DNA of 64,000 nucleotides from Dictyophora rubrovolvata (lineage: Eukaryota; Basidiomycota; Agaricomycetes; Phallales; Phallaceae), in NCBI GenBank assembly GCA_029959195.1, contig CP114120.1, positions 1,302,001 to 1,366,000 of the forward strand. Reading direction: 5' to 3'. Each line of letters opens with the position of its first letter. The stretch's first letter is position 1. Shown here in pieces: positions 23,274 through 35,491 of this stretch. The notes beneath the pieces are model-generated. The model did not search any database. It saw nothing but the letters and a program-made list of their open reading frames with translations, and had not been told where the DNA came from. The translations under genes were made by a program, and so were the position numbers.

Positions 23274-23486
23274 ACTGACATGTTCCTTGTTCCCTGCTCG
23301 TCAATGTGGTGCGTTGAGTGGATTAAAAATAAGCAAAAGTATGAGTGAACCAGGCCGCTGCATCCGGGTTTATTATGTAACTTCTGAGATTGGCCGCATC
23401 TTTGAAATTGCCCAAATCTCAAGTGACCACCAGTCAATCCTCAATCGCTTCATTATATGGGACCTAACACTTGCTATTTATAAGAA
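23274..23486. promoter_or_regulatory. Divergent promoter region, ARH1 / AP-3 delta
   Basis: The 213 bp between two opposed starts must contain both promoters. TTGAAATTGCCCAAATCTC and an AT-rich CTATTTATAAG about 15 bp before the plus-strand start are the only noticeable elements. Confidence 0.5.
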
Positions 23487-26400
23487 ATGTGGGAGAGAAC
23501 TTTACAAGACCTAATTCGCGGTCTCCGAGCCAACAAAAAGGATGAGGCCAAATTCATTGCCCAGGCGATTGACGAGATCCGGGATGAGGTGAAAAGCAAA
23601 GATATGGACCTCAAAGCCGCTGCTGTATTGAAATTAACCTATGTGAGTATTTGAATTATCGTACCGTAATGATACATATGCATTACTTGGATACAGTTGA
23701 ATATGTTGGGATATGATATGAAGTGGGCTTCTTTTACCATAGTTGAGGTTATGTCCTCGCCAAAGCTTCATCTGAAGAGTGTCGGATATCTGGCAGCAAT
23801 ACAATCATTCAATGCGGAGACGGATGTCTTAATGTTGACGACAAATCTTCTGAAAAAGGTGGGTAGGCTTTGATTGGATTGGTTGCGTTTTAGACGATAA
23901 TGTTATACTTCAGGACCTCACTTCTACTCCATCAGAGGCAGCAACTACATTAAATGGTTTATCTCATATTTCAAGTCCCGACATTGCTCGAGACCTTTCC
24001 CCGGATATTATAACCATGTTGAATCATTCGAGAGCTCATGTGCGGAAACGGGCAGTGCTAACATTCTATTCGCTTTCTCAGCGATACCCAGAAATGTTCG
24101 AACGTGGGTTTCCTCGACTGAAAGAAAAGCTTGAGGACCCTGATCCAGGCATGCCTTTCTCTTTCCTTATCTTTCTTTTAACGTTTTGCTTAAATATCCC
24201 AAGGGGTCGTCGCTGCCACTGTTAATGTCCTTTGTGAACTTTCTTTGAAGAATCCCACCGATATTCTTGTTTTGGCTCCCCAGCTATTTCATATACTCCA
24301 AACGTCAAATAATAACTGGATGTTAATTAAGATCATTAAACTAGTACGGGAAACAGTCTCTCCTTCTTTGTGTTTTTTTATACTCTCACCAGTTTGGTGC
24401 CCTAACGCCTCATGAACCACGACTGGTGAAAAAGTTGCAACCTCAAATTACGCATCTGATATCCACAACCCCTGCTATTTCGTTGTTATACGAATGTGTT
24501 CGTACATGTATAACAGGAGGGATGCTTCAAGGAGCTCAAGGAGATTCACTGGCCAGAACTTGCGTAACAAAGTTAGCTGGCTTCCTGGAAGACACTGATC
24601 AAAACTGTATGTCGATATTTCAGCCAGTATCGATTTGAGATTAATAATATTTTCTAGTGAAATACATTGCTCTATTGGCACTGGTTAAGATTGTTCCATC
24701 TCATCCTCATCTTGTTGCACAATACCAGTCCACGATTTTGGCCAGTGTGAATGACCCAGATATCAGTATTCGTATGCGAGCACTAGAATTAGTAACTGAA
24801 ATGGTACTCGGAAAATAATCTTCATGTCTCTGTATACTGATGCTTTCGTTAATTGTCCAGGTCAACATACACAACATACAATCTATGGTTCAACAGCTAC
24901 TTTCTCATTTGGCCCTCCCTACGACTCATCAAACCTCCGCCACTCAATCACTCACGCTTATCTCCTCAGACGTCTTGCCTACAAAGACACTGGCTTCCAG
25001 CTCCTCTCCTTTGGCATCTCCGTCTTACAGACACTTGTTGACACATCGCATTCTGGCCATGACCTCCAAAGATGGATACGCCAGTGTTGATGATTTCGAA
25101 TGGTATTTTGCCGTTCTCGTAGATCTTGCGTATTTGTCGCCAATACCGGGTCCAGAGCTGAAGGACGCGTTAATAGACGTCGTGGTCAGAGTTAAAGCGA
25201 TACGTTCTTATGCAGTGAAGCACTGTGCTCGGTTATTGGGCGACGAGACCTATGTAAATAATGCAACCGTTTCGGATATTGCTATAGCTGGAAGCGAAAA
25301 GACAGCATGGGCGCAAGTTTTGTCAGCGGCCGCGTGGATATGCGGAGAATTTGCACAGTATGGATTCTTTTGAAACTTTTACAGTATCTTTTATTAAGCA
25401 GCTTTTCAGAGAATTGGAGGATCCTCCCCAAGTAATATCCTACTTGTTGCGGGACTCTGTTCTCCGGTTACCTCATAGCACCACAGCGATCTTTATCCAA
25501 GCAGTATTGAAAGTGTTCGGTGTTTGGGCTGTTGACCTTGCGACTCGGTGGAATAACGATTTCCTTCCAGAAGTTAGGAAGACTGTGGAACACGTTTTAT
25601 CGGCTCTGCAAGCTTACGTCAAGCATGATAATACTGAAATTCAGGAGCGGGTGAGATCTTTTTCTTTTTGCTGAGTCCATGAATCTGGTTTTTATGACTC
25701 ATGTTGATTATTAAGGCTGCAAATTCCTCACAACTCTTCACTTTTATTCAGGCGGACTTGGTATCTTTCAAACCAAAGCACAAGCCTGCGATAGATATGG
25801 AGGGTGGTTTCACTGAGCCGTCTGATACAGAACCTGAGTTTCCAAAGAGCCTTTACTTGATCTCCCCTTTAACAATGAGCTACGAACTGAAGCCGGTTGC
25901 TCCAATGGCGCAAGCAAGTGTTCCTGTTCCTGAAGGTCTTGATCTAGATGCCTGGATTGCGTCTCCACCACCTCCAGAAGAAACTCCAATCGGTTCGGAA
26001 AGCGCACAGTTGACTAAGAAGAAAAAAGGCAAAGGCAAGGAAAAGGCTGAAAACGGTATTGACAAAGTAAAGAAGAAGAAACAACAAAGGATACCCCAAG
26101 ATGTTGTTGTGGTTGAGGAGACGCAAGAAGAAAAGGCAGAGAGAGAATTGGTCAGTAAAGTCTGCTGAAGACAATCTATTTGCTTTGACTATACTTTTTT
26201 TATTTAGCGACGGGCAGAACGATTAGAACGATTAAAGGATGATCCCTATTATCTGTTTGACCGTCCAAAGAGCGCACCACCGCAGCCGCACAGCAATATG
26301 GACGACGAAGACTTTGATTCTATACCCGTAGTCAAGTTGGATGGCGTGGAAGGTAAGGTGTTGATATTATCGTGAAGTTGACGTTGGCGCTTAGCTTTTG

Positions 26401-26697
26401 TTTTGTCAAGATTTGTTTTTAACCACACGATCCGAAACTCGACCTCCACAACCCCGTCCAGCTGTGGAAATTGAAGGTGAAATGCCCGAAAATGCGATCA
26501 CACCGTCACAAGGGAAGTCGCCTCCTACTTTAACACGAAGTTCAAACTCTGCGCCATTCATATCAAGACCTTTTGAGCCCTATGATGATGTAGAAGGTGC
26601 ACTTACTCCAGAGCCTATCAAAGTAGTGCGGTCGAAAAAGAAGACACTGACAAAGAAGAAGAAAATTAAAGACGCGGCCCGGGAAGATACTTCTTAG
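23487..26697 (+). CDS. APL5: AP-3 complex subunit delta
   Basis: This is the large delta-adaptin of AP-3, the coat adaptor that sends cargo from the Golgi/endosome to the vacuole. The start is fixed by MWERTLQDLIRGLRANKKDE, the family's conserved N-terminus. The adaptin trunk follows in many short exons, with SHISSPDIARDLSPDIITML, RAHVRKRAVLTFYSLSQRYP, DPDISIRMRALELVTEM and YASVDDFEWYFAVLVDLA. The C-terminal third is a typical low-complexity hinge with acidic and polylysine blocks (KKKKGKGKEKAE; KKKTLTKKKKIKD). A delta signature ERLERLKDDPYYL lies just before the hinge. About ten introns of 50-60 nt all keep the frame. The ear domain of animal delta is absent, as in many fungi. Confidence 0.93.
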
Positions 26698-26924
26698 AAA
26701 AGAATAAATATCAGGAAATTTGATCTGTCTTTATTTCACTCGTGCTAATTTGGTATATCAATTGACGCAGAAAAGACACAATCAGTATACATATGCGAAT
26801 GGAATTGTCTCAAACATTGATAAACGAAACGACAACAATACAGGGTACTAATAATGGAGTAGATTTGCGACGATAGATGAGAAGATAGCAATTGTAAACA
26901 ATAATGGAATAATGGGTATAATAT

Positions 26925-29105
26925 TTATTTATCGTCTTCGACACGTTCTACAGAGTCTACGATTTCGTTAACCAACTCCATCGTTACCCCGGGAATGATG
27001 CGTTCAGCTTCCGTAAAAGCACGTTGTAATTGAGTCAGAGCTGCTCTGGCTTCAGCGGTAGATACCCTAGGGACAAGCTGAGTGATGACGATGTCAGCAG
27101 AAACTAATATGCTTATATGGATTGATTCAATTACCGAAGCAATAGCTGGAAGAACTACAGAATCCAGCATTGATCTCTCATCATAATCATCATACTCTTC
27201 TGTATCGTATATGTCGAGTGACGACACTTGTCCTTGCAATCTTTTTGTATCCCCATCATCTGAGCCAGACGATCCATTTGAATCATGTGAACGCTCCCGA
27301 CCCCTTCGTGGTGTTGTCCGAACTGTACTCTGATCATTATGTCCATGCCCAAAGGTAGTAGCTTCAGGACTATGCAATTCATCTGGCATTTGATTCATAT
27401 GAAAACTTGGTGGGTATGAGGAATTCTGTTTCGGTAAACCATCTACTCCCTTTGGCGGCTGTGGAGTAACAGATATCGGCGGTTCTGTGCGCAACGTAAC
27501 GGAAGACCTGTCGGAAGATATGGATGAATTCGTATTAACATTGGACGAGCGGGTGCCATTAGGACGTTGTACTTGTTCGAGGCCTGGAACTGGTTGTGGA
27601 TACGTCAGTCCGATTTCTGTTCGAACCGTTGCACGCCCGACTGTTGCAGGCCTGTTTACGTGACGAACAGTTCCGAAGTCCCAAAGGTCTTCAGGGTCAG
27701 CTCCATTACCGCTATATTAGAGAAAAGTGAGATTCTTGGAAATAAAAAAAGCTGGGAACAAGGTAAACCATACATGTCATCGTCCTGTTCTGCGTCCTCT
27801 TCTTCCTGTCGTCCACCACCCTCGACCTTCCACCGTTCGTGACGTTCAATGAGCTCGGTTAAGTAACTGGTTTTCTTCGCCATGCGTACAAATTTGTGTT
27901 TCAGTAGTTCACGCGCACTCGGTCGCTGTAAAAGTCGAATTAGTCACGTATGGGTGAGTGTGTGAATACTGTCTCATACATCTTTAGGATCCCTCTGTAA
28001 ACAAAGCGATACAAACTCCCTGAAGGCCTTGGAGAAATTGGCATCTAAAGTTGGTGGTGGATTTTTGGGTATGAGGAAGAGTACTTTCATGGGATGGAGT
28101 TCGGCGTATGGTGGTTCTCCTTTGGCTAGCTCAATAGCAGTAATACCGAGAGACCAGATGTCGGCCTTGTGATCGTATCCGCTTTGTTTGATAACTTCCG
28201 GTGACATCCAATATGGTGTACCCACAAACGTGTTCTTCTTCGCTGACAATGTTCCCGAAAGCTGTCCGGAAACACCGAAATCGGCCAGTTTAACCTCACC
28301 AATCCCCGTGAGGAGAATGTTAGCAGCTCAAGGATAAATTCAGCCTTAGTCAAGAGGGGCTAGAAGCCTGGCAAGATGTACCTTTGATATCTCTATGTAA
28401 CTTCCCTTCCGTGTGCAGGTATTCCAACCCTTTTAACAACTCGCGAACAATAATTGCAATATATTCCTCTCGAAAGACACCCGGTTTCATCTATAAGTTG
28501 TTCGATATAAAACAGCATGTGGACATTGTATGCGCACCAAATCTGAACATGATCCACCCGAGCAGTATCTAGCTCAAATGCTGTCACATAATTTGTATAT
28601 CATATCAAAAATACTTACTCCATCACAATCCATAAGTTCGATCGTTTTAGGTATGAACCATGATATCTTTTCGTTTGAATGATTTGATAATGCATACTGG
28701 TCACTTGCTAATGGTAACATACTTGGTGACATGGGGCGAGTCCAGTTGACTCAAGATTTGGATCTCCTGTTGTATATCTTCGATTTCGTCTTCGGCACTC
28801 TCGAGATCAATTATCTTTATAGCGACAGTCTTTTGGGTTCGTTTATCGAAACTAGAATATGACTTAGCAGGATGCTAAATTCGCCTGAGGTATCCACGCA
28901 CCCTTTGTAGACTTCTCCAAACGATCCTTTACCTAGCCAAGGACATACTCGTGAGTGAGAGAGCTCCAGCTGAAACTTACATAAACCGCACCAATCCGAT
29001 CTTGCTTCACATAGAACTCTTCTGGGTCTGAGATGTGAGTTTCCTTGGGTGGCAATAATTATGGATTTATTTGAAGGAAAATGATAAGATACGCCGGCTT
29101 ACCAT
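26925..29105 (-). CDS. Ste20-family protein kinase, germinal-centre kinase III type
   Basis: Reconstructed from about nine exons. The first coding exon is only the ATG (29103-29105); it joins [14 protein letters not shown] through a GTAAGC...AAG intron. The next intron uses a GTGCGG donor and rebuilds the glycine loop [13 protein letters not shown] exactly. Kinase hallmarks follow: [10 protein letters not shown] (VAIK lysine), [22 protein letters not shown], the Ste20 signature [11 protein letters not shown], and [19 protein letters not shown]. The tail has an acidic and Ser/Pro-rich linker and a C-terminal helix [13 protein letters not shown]-like ([18 protein letters not shown]). This matches MST3/SOK1-type kinases such as fungal Kic1/Sid1 and Don3, which act in septation and polarity networks. 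A 57-nt segment (27078-27134) has intron signals but is also open and in frame, so two protein forms are possible. Confidence 0.92.
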
Positions 29106-29551
29106 GATTGTGATTGTAAAATAGAGTAAAGATGCACGTCAATGCCCGAGATTTTCGAAGAAATTCGCGCTGCTTGCAGCCACACTGCGATGCGATCAGG
29201 GGTAGAATGTGATCCAAGTACTAATGGCGCTGAAAGATGCTGAATATAACCACAAAGTTCCGCTGCAATGAGAAATGAATAGAAAGGAAAATTTGGAATA
29301 AAAAGAAAGAAACGAAATAGTATATATAATAGGGGTAAGAAAAGCACACACTGATGGTGGGCTGTAGGCGCGGAGTTGCAAAGTCACCAAGGTGAGGTTG
29401 ACAACTAGTGGACTTTATTTTTTATAATTAAATTATTGTGATTATCACCAAGCAAGTACTGTGGTGTGTTTAATCATGGATCTAGGCGTCTTTTGGACGC
29501 AGAGACTCTGCAATTTGATGAGTTCAAATTGAATGTTCTAATCACTGGCTG
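29106..29551. other. Promoter region of the Ste20-type kinase
   Basis: It lies between two minus-strand genes and is AT-rich. A TATATATAA stretch near 29320-29330 could be a TATA-like element on either strand. No gene is seen. Confidence 0.45.
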
Positions 29552-30115
29552 CTATAAATCTTCTTTGTTATCCACGGATGCAATCACCGTGTCACTCCCT
29601 TCAATATCAAACTCGTAGATTGTTATCCGACCAAAGAAATCCGAACTTTGCTCGAACACAACCTTCATCTGCTCTACCTCTCCCTTAGGACAAACGAACT
29701 CCTGACGCCGATTAACATCTTCCGGGAAGATCCGTGTAAGTAGCTTCCAGTCTCCATGAGAGACTAAAGTATAGATGGCAGTCTGTGTTCCTACAAATCC
29801 ACCTTGAAAGGCCAGTAAAATCTTCTCTGGTATGACGGGATTTGGAAATGTCAAGTGAACAAACTGTGGTGTTCCCTAAAGTTGGGTATCGGTCAGGAAA
29901 AGCACGAAGAAACCGTGCAAAAAATATGTTTTCACTTGACCAGATGTCCAGCAAGTCTCGGGATTACCATCAGTGAGATTCTTTTTACCAACACTCTTGT
30001 CTAAGGTGGAACTGACTCTTATCAATTGAAAGTTGGCGATGAGGAATATGATTTGGGTATATATAATTGGAACATACTTTATTTTGAGATCCGTTGTTAT
30101 CAGTGATCTCAACAT
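29552..30115 (-). CDS. NR2C2AP-like discoidin-fold protein
   Basis: A protein of about 150 residues in three exons. It matches the small family around the animal nuclear receptor 2C2-associated protein (TRA16), which has a galactose-binding/discoidin-like fold. Conserved blocks are KVSSTLDKSVGKKNLTDG, NPETCWTSGQGTPQFVHLTF, the central ILLAFQGGFVGTQT, and the C-terminal VEQMKVVFEQSSDFFGRITI followed by YEFDIEG. The human protein has closely similar ETCWNS, QIQFQGGF and VTFEDATDFFGRVVIY segments. The start at 30115 (MLRSLITTDLKIK) is taken as the nearest ATG that splices in frame. Fungi lack the nuclear receptor partner, so the role here is unknown. It faces CHL1 across 430 bp. Confidence 0.85.
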
Positions 30116-30545
30116 GTCACCAGCACTGACATTAGAGTCGACCTACAAGATCTTTTTCAAGCCCCGCTGCCTGTCACAATGTTCTCTAGAATCAGAGTCC
30201 ACGTGGATTGTACGATGTCTTCAAAGAATCATTAATAATGTTCCAGTATAAAGAATGCTGATTTGCTCAGGCCGAAACCGAAGGCAATAAATTCAAAATT
30301 GTTCCCGGCTTTAAGAGATGAGGTTCGGGCAATAAATAGGTTATCCGTGGTGTGAACAGATGGAATATTGATTTACAGTGCCGTCCAATACACGCTGTTT
30401 CGTCGAAACATTGAATTTGAAAGATATTAGCGACCGTGCGATGCGTTTCTGCTAACTTGGCCTAACGGTCTAAGAAGGCATTGTGACAACGCGTCTCGTC
30501 ACAATGACCGTGTTCACCCCAAGTTCATCGTTATTCATATCTATA
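30116..30545. promoter_or_regulatory. Divergent region, NR2C2AP-like / CHL1
   Basis: These 430 bp lie between opposed starts. No TATA box or repeat stands out. The plus-strand frame is open with extra ATGs at 30483 and 30504 before the chosen CHL1 start. Confidence 0.45.
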
Positions 30546-33500
30546 ATGTCAACAGAGCCATCTCATCTTCCTCTCACAACGCCAGAACACTTTCCGTCAT
30601 TTCCTTACGACCCACCATATCCGATCCAACTTGAACTCATGCGACACGTCTTTGCATCAATAGAAGACCCCACCCGGAAAGTCGCCATTGTGGAAAGTCC
30701 TACCGGAACAGTTCAGTGTTCAGTGCTCTGTTTTTTATTATCATTCTTAGAACAAAATGTCAAGATAGGGAAAGACTTTAAGCCTTTTATGCAGTACTCT
30801 AACGTGGCTGATGGACGATGCTGAACGTGCCAATAGAGTGCAAACGGAATCGCTCAAAACTTCACTAAACGATGACGAAGGTTTGCGCTCGTTCCATTCA
30901 ATCCGTAATGATTCTGATTTTTGAGGCAATAGATCCTGACTGGGTACACGAACAGGCCCTCGCTGCCCACATCCGTCAGTTCGAAATACGTAAGGAAGAG
31001 TTACAAGAACGCTTGGAGAGAGCCAGACGAAAAGAAGAGGAATTGAAGCGTAAAGCAATGGCTAAGGTTATCCATAAACGACAGGTTGTTTTTTCTTGAT
31101 GCCCCATTGTTCTATAATAAAACTCAAAAACCCCACTAGAGAGCTGAAAAGAAAGTTGAAAAGGACCAGGGACTAGAAGATGAAGACGCAGATTTCCTTC
31201 CCGTAGATGATATCGTCAATGAAGATGGAATCTCTCCAGAACTGAGAGCTCTTATGACACGGTAGGCCATCTTCGCTATATTCTTTCAAGAATGACCTGG
31301 ACTAAACACGTATACAGAGTGGAGGGCTCGCAACGGAAACAAGATACAGACGAGATTGAAGAGATAACCTGCACAAAGGTAAACATCTCGTGCCTGTCTG
31401 TTTCTCACAAGTTCCTTCATTCTTCGCATCTAGGTATTTTACGCCTCTAGGACACATAGTCAGCTTGCTCAACTACGTAGTGAAGTCCGTCGATCATTCT
31501 GAGGTCTGAGCTATCAATAAGATAGATGTGGCTTGTAGCTTTTAAAAACATCTCACAAGTCCCGTATTGTACCGTTGGGCTCTCGAAAAAATCTTTGTAT
31601 TAATGAAGAACTTCGTGCCAAAGGCGATACTGCGACGGAATTGGACGAGGGGTGCAGAGAACTTTTGAATGGTAGATGCCTCAGTTTCAAGCTCAACTAG
31701 GAGCTAAATCTATGGTGAATTAGAAAAGAAAGGGAAACGGTGTCCTTACCTCCCTCCTTATGAAGCAGAGCATCAAATACTCGAGTTTAGGGATCACGTA
31801 CTCGTACGTAATATATTCCAGAATATAACAGTCCACTGACACGTATCAGGCTACCCCCAGAGACATAGAAGATTTAGTTACGCTTGGAAAAGGTGTGAAC
31901 AAGATATATACTCGACGAATGTCCCGTAGCCTAATTGTGCTAAGAGTTGGAAACTTGCCCTTATTTCGGCTCACGGCGTGCTATTCCTCTTGCTGAGGTT
32001 GGTCCCTTTCATGTCACTCAAGTCAAAACGTTCACCGTCTGCAACTTAGCTGGTTACCCTACCATACAACCTCCTACTACAAAGTTCGGCTAGAGAGGCA
32101 CTTGGTATCGATCTAACAGGACACGTCGTCGTGATCGATGAAGCTCACAGTAGGTTCTCCATCCAGTTCAACACGCTCTCTTTCACATTATCTTCTCCGA
32201 AAGATCTCATAGACACTCTTTTATCCATCCACACAACCGTGCTTTCCTTCCAAACACTCACTACCTCCATCACTCAACTAACGACCTATCTTGAGAGATT
32301 TAAGAAGAGGCTAACAACTCTTCACGCATTACATCTACGAAGATTACTTCGATTTCTCGTTGCATTGAAAAGTTTTTTAGAAAAATGGAAGGCTGCTCTG
32401 GCTGTACCCGCTAAAGACGAAGTATTCACTCCCAATCAACTGATGGATGGTTTAGGATCTCACGTTGAAGGAATTAATTTGTTGGAGATTAAAACGTATC
32501 TCAAGCAAAGTAAAATCGCTCGTAAGGGTTTTGTTTGTGTTCTGCTGCCGTTAATGGTTGACTTACATCCGCAAATACTAGGGAAAATCAGTGGATACAG
32601 TGATAAAGAAGCTGAGAAAGCTGCTGGAGTAGGTTAGTTAACCGTCTTCTATTAATTGTAACATTCTTCACATTCTTCATGCAGATTCTAAGCAAGCTGC
32701 GAAACTACGTCGACGTTCGATTCCTCCACTGCATGCTGTCGAGACTTTTATTCTAGCACTTAGCGATGCAAATACAGGTAACATTTCTCTCGTGGTAGAT
32801 ATCGTTTCAAAATTAATTGTGATTTCTAGACGGTTGTGTGCTAATATCCATGGACAAATCCAATTTTTCAATCAAATATCAACTTCTCAATCCAAGTAAT
32901 CATTTTAAGACTGTAACTGAAGCAGCGCGATGCGTCGTTTTAGCTGGCGGAACTATGGCTCCTGTACGTCAATCATTTCTTCGAAATATTATTAAAAAGC
33001 GAATGTAATGTGGGTTCAGATATCGGATTTTCAACTCCAATTGTTTCCCTTCCTTTCGGCAGAGCAGTGTAGTGTTTACACGTGCGGACATGTTATTCCC
33101 TCTTCGAATTTGCGAGTGGTTTTGGCTGGAAAAGGTCCAAAAGGAGGTAACTTGACGTTCAAGTATAAGCAAAGAGATAATGTTGAAATGGTAAGTAGAC
33201 ACATGTATAACCTTTGATGTGGGTTTTGAAGACAATCATGTGGTAGATAAGTGAATTGGGTCAAGTCATTGGAAATCTAGTGAATCTTATTCCCCACGGA
33301 TTGGTCGTTTTCTTCCCTTCGTATGCTTTTTTGAACGTTGCCAGAAAAGCATTTCAAGAGAACGGGGTTTTAGACAGGCTAGAAGGGAAGAAGAAGGTAG
33401 AGTTATTGACGATTATTACCATAAACTCGAGTATTTACAGAGTCGATTAAATTAGGTCTTTTTTGAACCTGAAAGCAGCTCTGGCGTGGATGACGTCCTC

Positions 33501-34116
33501 AGACAATACGCTTTGGCCATTGCATCTGTTTCAACTGTTCGTTATCGTTATCTCATTTTAATTTTTTCCCCTATCCTCATACCCATTCAATATAGACCGT
33601 GTCAAAGAAAGGGGCGTTGTTATTTGCAGTAGTGGGAGCCAAACTTTCTGAAGGCATCAACTTTTCAGACTCTCTGGCTCGGGGAGTTGTAATCGTGGGA
33701 CTGCCATTCCCCTCATTAGGTTCTGTCGAACTTCGAGAACGCATGAGATATGTCTCTGATTTGGCAAAGACATCAAAATTAACCGTACCAAAGTCTGACT
33801 CTGACTCAGGCGGTGGCGCCAAAGACGCAGGAATGGAACTGTATGAGAATATTTGTATGAAAAGTGTTAATCAATCTATCGGTATGGTGTTCAGCGTGCT
33901 TTTTTCGCGCGCTTTATTCATATGCTTAATTGTCTCTCAGGTCGTGCAATTAGACACAAGAATGATTATGCAACGCTGATTCTTGTCGATAGTCGATATG
34001 CTTCGCCGCAGATACGCACGAAACTTCCTACGTGGATTGGAAAGGAGACTGTTGTAGCCAATAGCTTTGGAGATGTTGTGCGGGAAGTTAGTACGTTTTT
34101 TAGGACCAAACATTGA
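30546..34116 (+). CDS. CHL1: ATP-dependent DNA helicase CHL1 / DDX11 (XPD-like Fe-S family)
   Basis: This is a 5'-to-3' Fe-S helicase of the XPD/FANCJ/RTEL1/DDX11 group needed for sister-chromatid cohesion and replication-linked repair. The N-terminal FPYDPPYPIQLELMRH is the Q-motif region. Walker A is split by a 58-nt intron: ESPTGT joins GKTLSLLCSTLTWL. Other blocks are VFYASRTHSQLAQL (motif Ia), CPYLPPYEAEH and an adjacent cysteine region for the Fe-S cluster, VVVIDEAHN (the DEAH box, completed across an intron), FKTVTEAARCVVLAGGTMAP, LVVFFPSYAFL, GALLFAVVGAKLSEGINFSD and the final RAIRHKNDYATLILVD. About fifteen introns are needed, and each restores a conserved motif. The start MSTEPSHLPLTTPEHF is chosen because the conserved region follows closely. 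The GT25 gene begins 55 bp beyond the stop on the same strand. Confidence 0.93.
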
Positions 34117-34171
34117 ACAACATTGGTGTAGCCGATTCATGCGCGGGAAATCGTGACTAGGCGACGAAATC

Positions 34172-35406
34172 ATGATCGACGGCAGCGGTTACTATGTACT
34201 AGATATTTTTTGCATGCCTCCTCACAATCGTTTATACATTATTTTGCTTGTCGCATGTGCAAGTGTCGTTTTCAAACTCTCTACTTATCCGCAATCACCG
34301 TGTCAATGCGAAAATCAAAATAAATCAAATTCTGCTTCAAGCTATCACGAACACCTTAGCACCATACGAAGCTCAGATACCTCGCCACACTCGAAAACAC
34401 TAGGCGTGTTCGATCGCATATATGTCATAAATCTTGCTGCGCGGGATGACAGACGACGAATTATGATTGATTTAGAACGTGCCATGGATATTGAGTTTAC
34501 ATGGCACAACGCGACATTTTATGAAGAGGACGTTGTTGGGAGAATTATGGGTCGGCTGAGGAGGTGGAGAATTGACAATAAAAAAGACGAGACGGTGGGG
34601 CAAAAGAGTGAGGATCCGAATCAACCATATGTGTTTAAATGGAGTGAAGACGTGTTTGAGGAGAGAGATGCGTTGGGCGTTCGGGGAGCTGATTTATGGA
34701 GCGAGGAGGAGGAGGAAAGACTCGGACATCTGGAAGGGGAGACGACTAGTAGTAATAGTACGGCAACAGTGTTACTGGATGCGTACGGCGAAGATGGCGA
34801 AGAGTTTGGGAAGATTCCGCTGCGACTCTCTCAAGTTGCGTGTTGGCATTCACATTATAATGTCCTACGACGGATAGCCGAGGGGAACGACGAGGTCGTG
34901 CTCATCTTGGAAGATGATGTCGATATGGAGTGGGATCTGGACCACCGCCTGCGGATAATGTGGCCGTTCTTGCCTCGAGACTGGGATGTTGTCATGTTAG
35001 GTCGGTGGGAGTCTCCTCCTGAGTTTCCGCTATACCTATCATCTCACTTAATTTGCTAGGACATTGTATGAGTCACGAGTTTGGAAAACCACTTCAAGGC
35101 GCGCCGACGCTCTTTCCAGCGACGCAAAGCTTGTGCAGTCATGCGTACGTTGTCAATCGACGGTCTGCATCACGTCTAGTCCGTTATCTGCGTTCCGAGC
35201 CATTTGCCTATTCTCGTGCGTTCGACCATGCGGTGAATCATCTTTCCATGAGCGGAAGGCTTAAGGTATTCAGTGTCAATCCGCCTGTTGTCATCCAGCC
35301 GAAAGACCTTGCAAGTGATCTTGTTCATCGCGGTTTTAAACCCATCAGAGAACAGTGGTTATCAGATAGTGCGCTGGAACGGGTTGCCCTTGGAAGGGTG
35401 CAATGA
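34172..35406 (+). CDS. Glycosyltransferase family 25 membrane protein
   Basis: Two exons encode about 395 residues. The single intron (about 35000-35059) is removed to give DVVMLGHCMSHEFG. An N-terminal signal anchor (LYIILLVACASVVFKL) suggests a type II Golgi/ER protein. GT25 hallmarks are FDRIYVINLAARDDRR at the start of the catalytic domain, SQVACWHSHYNVLRRI, the acidic donor-binding motif VVLILEDDVDMEWD, and HAYVVNRRSASRLVRYL. GT25 enzymes include bacterial LPS and animal collagen galactosyltransferases; the fungal acceptor is unknown. A long charged insert (residues about 120-200) separates the first two conserved blocks. Its stop is 85 bp from the stop of the convergent phosphatase gene. 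Confidence 0.87.
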
Positions 35407-35491
35407 TAATGATAATAATATAAAAGCTGCATTGTGAATAGTAACAAGAGTACACCTATAAGTAATACAGTTTTTTTTGGGGGGGAATCAT

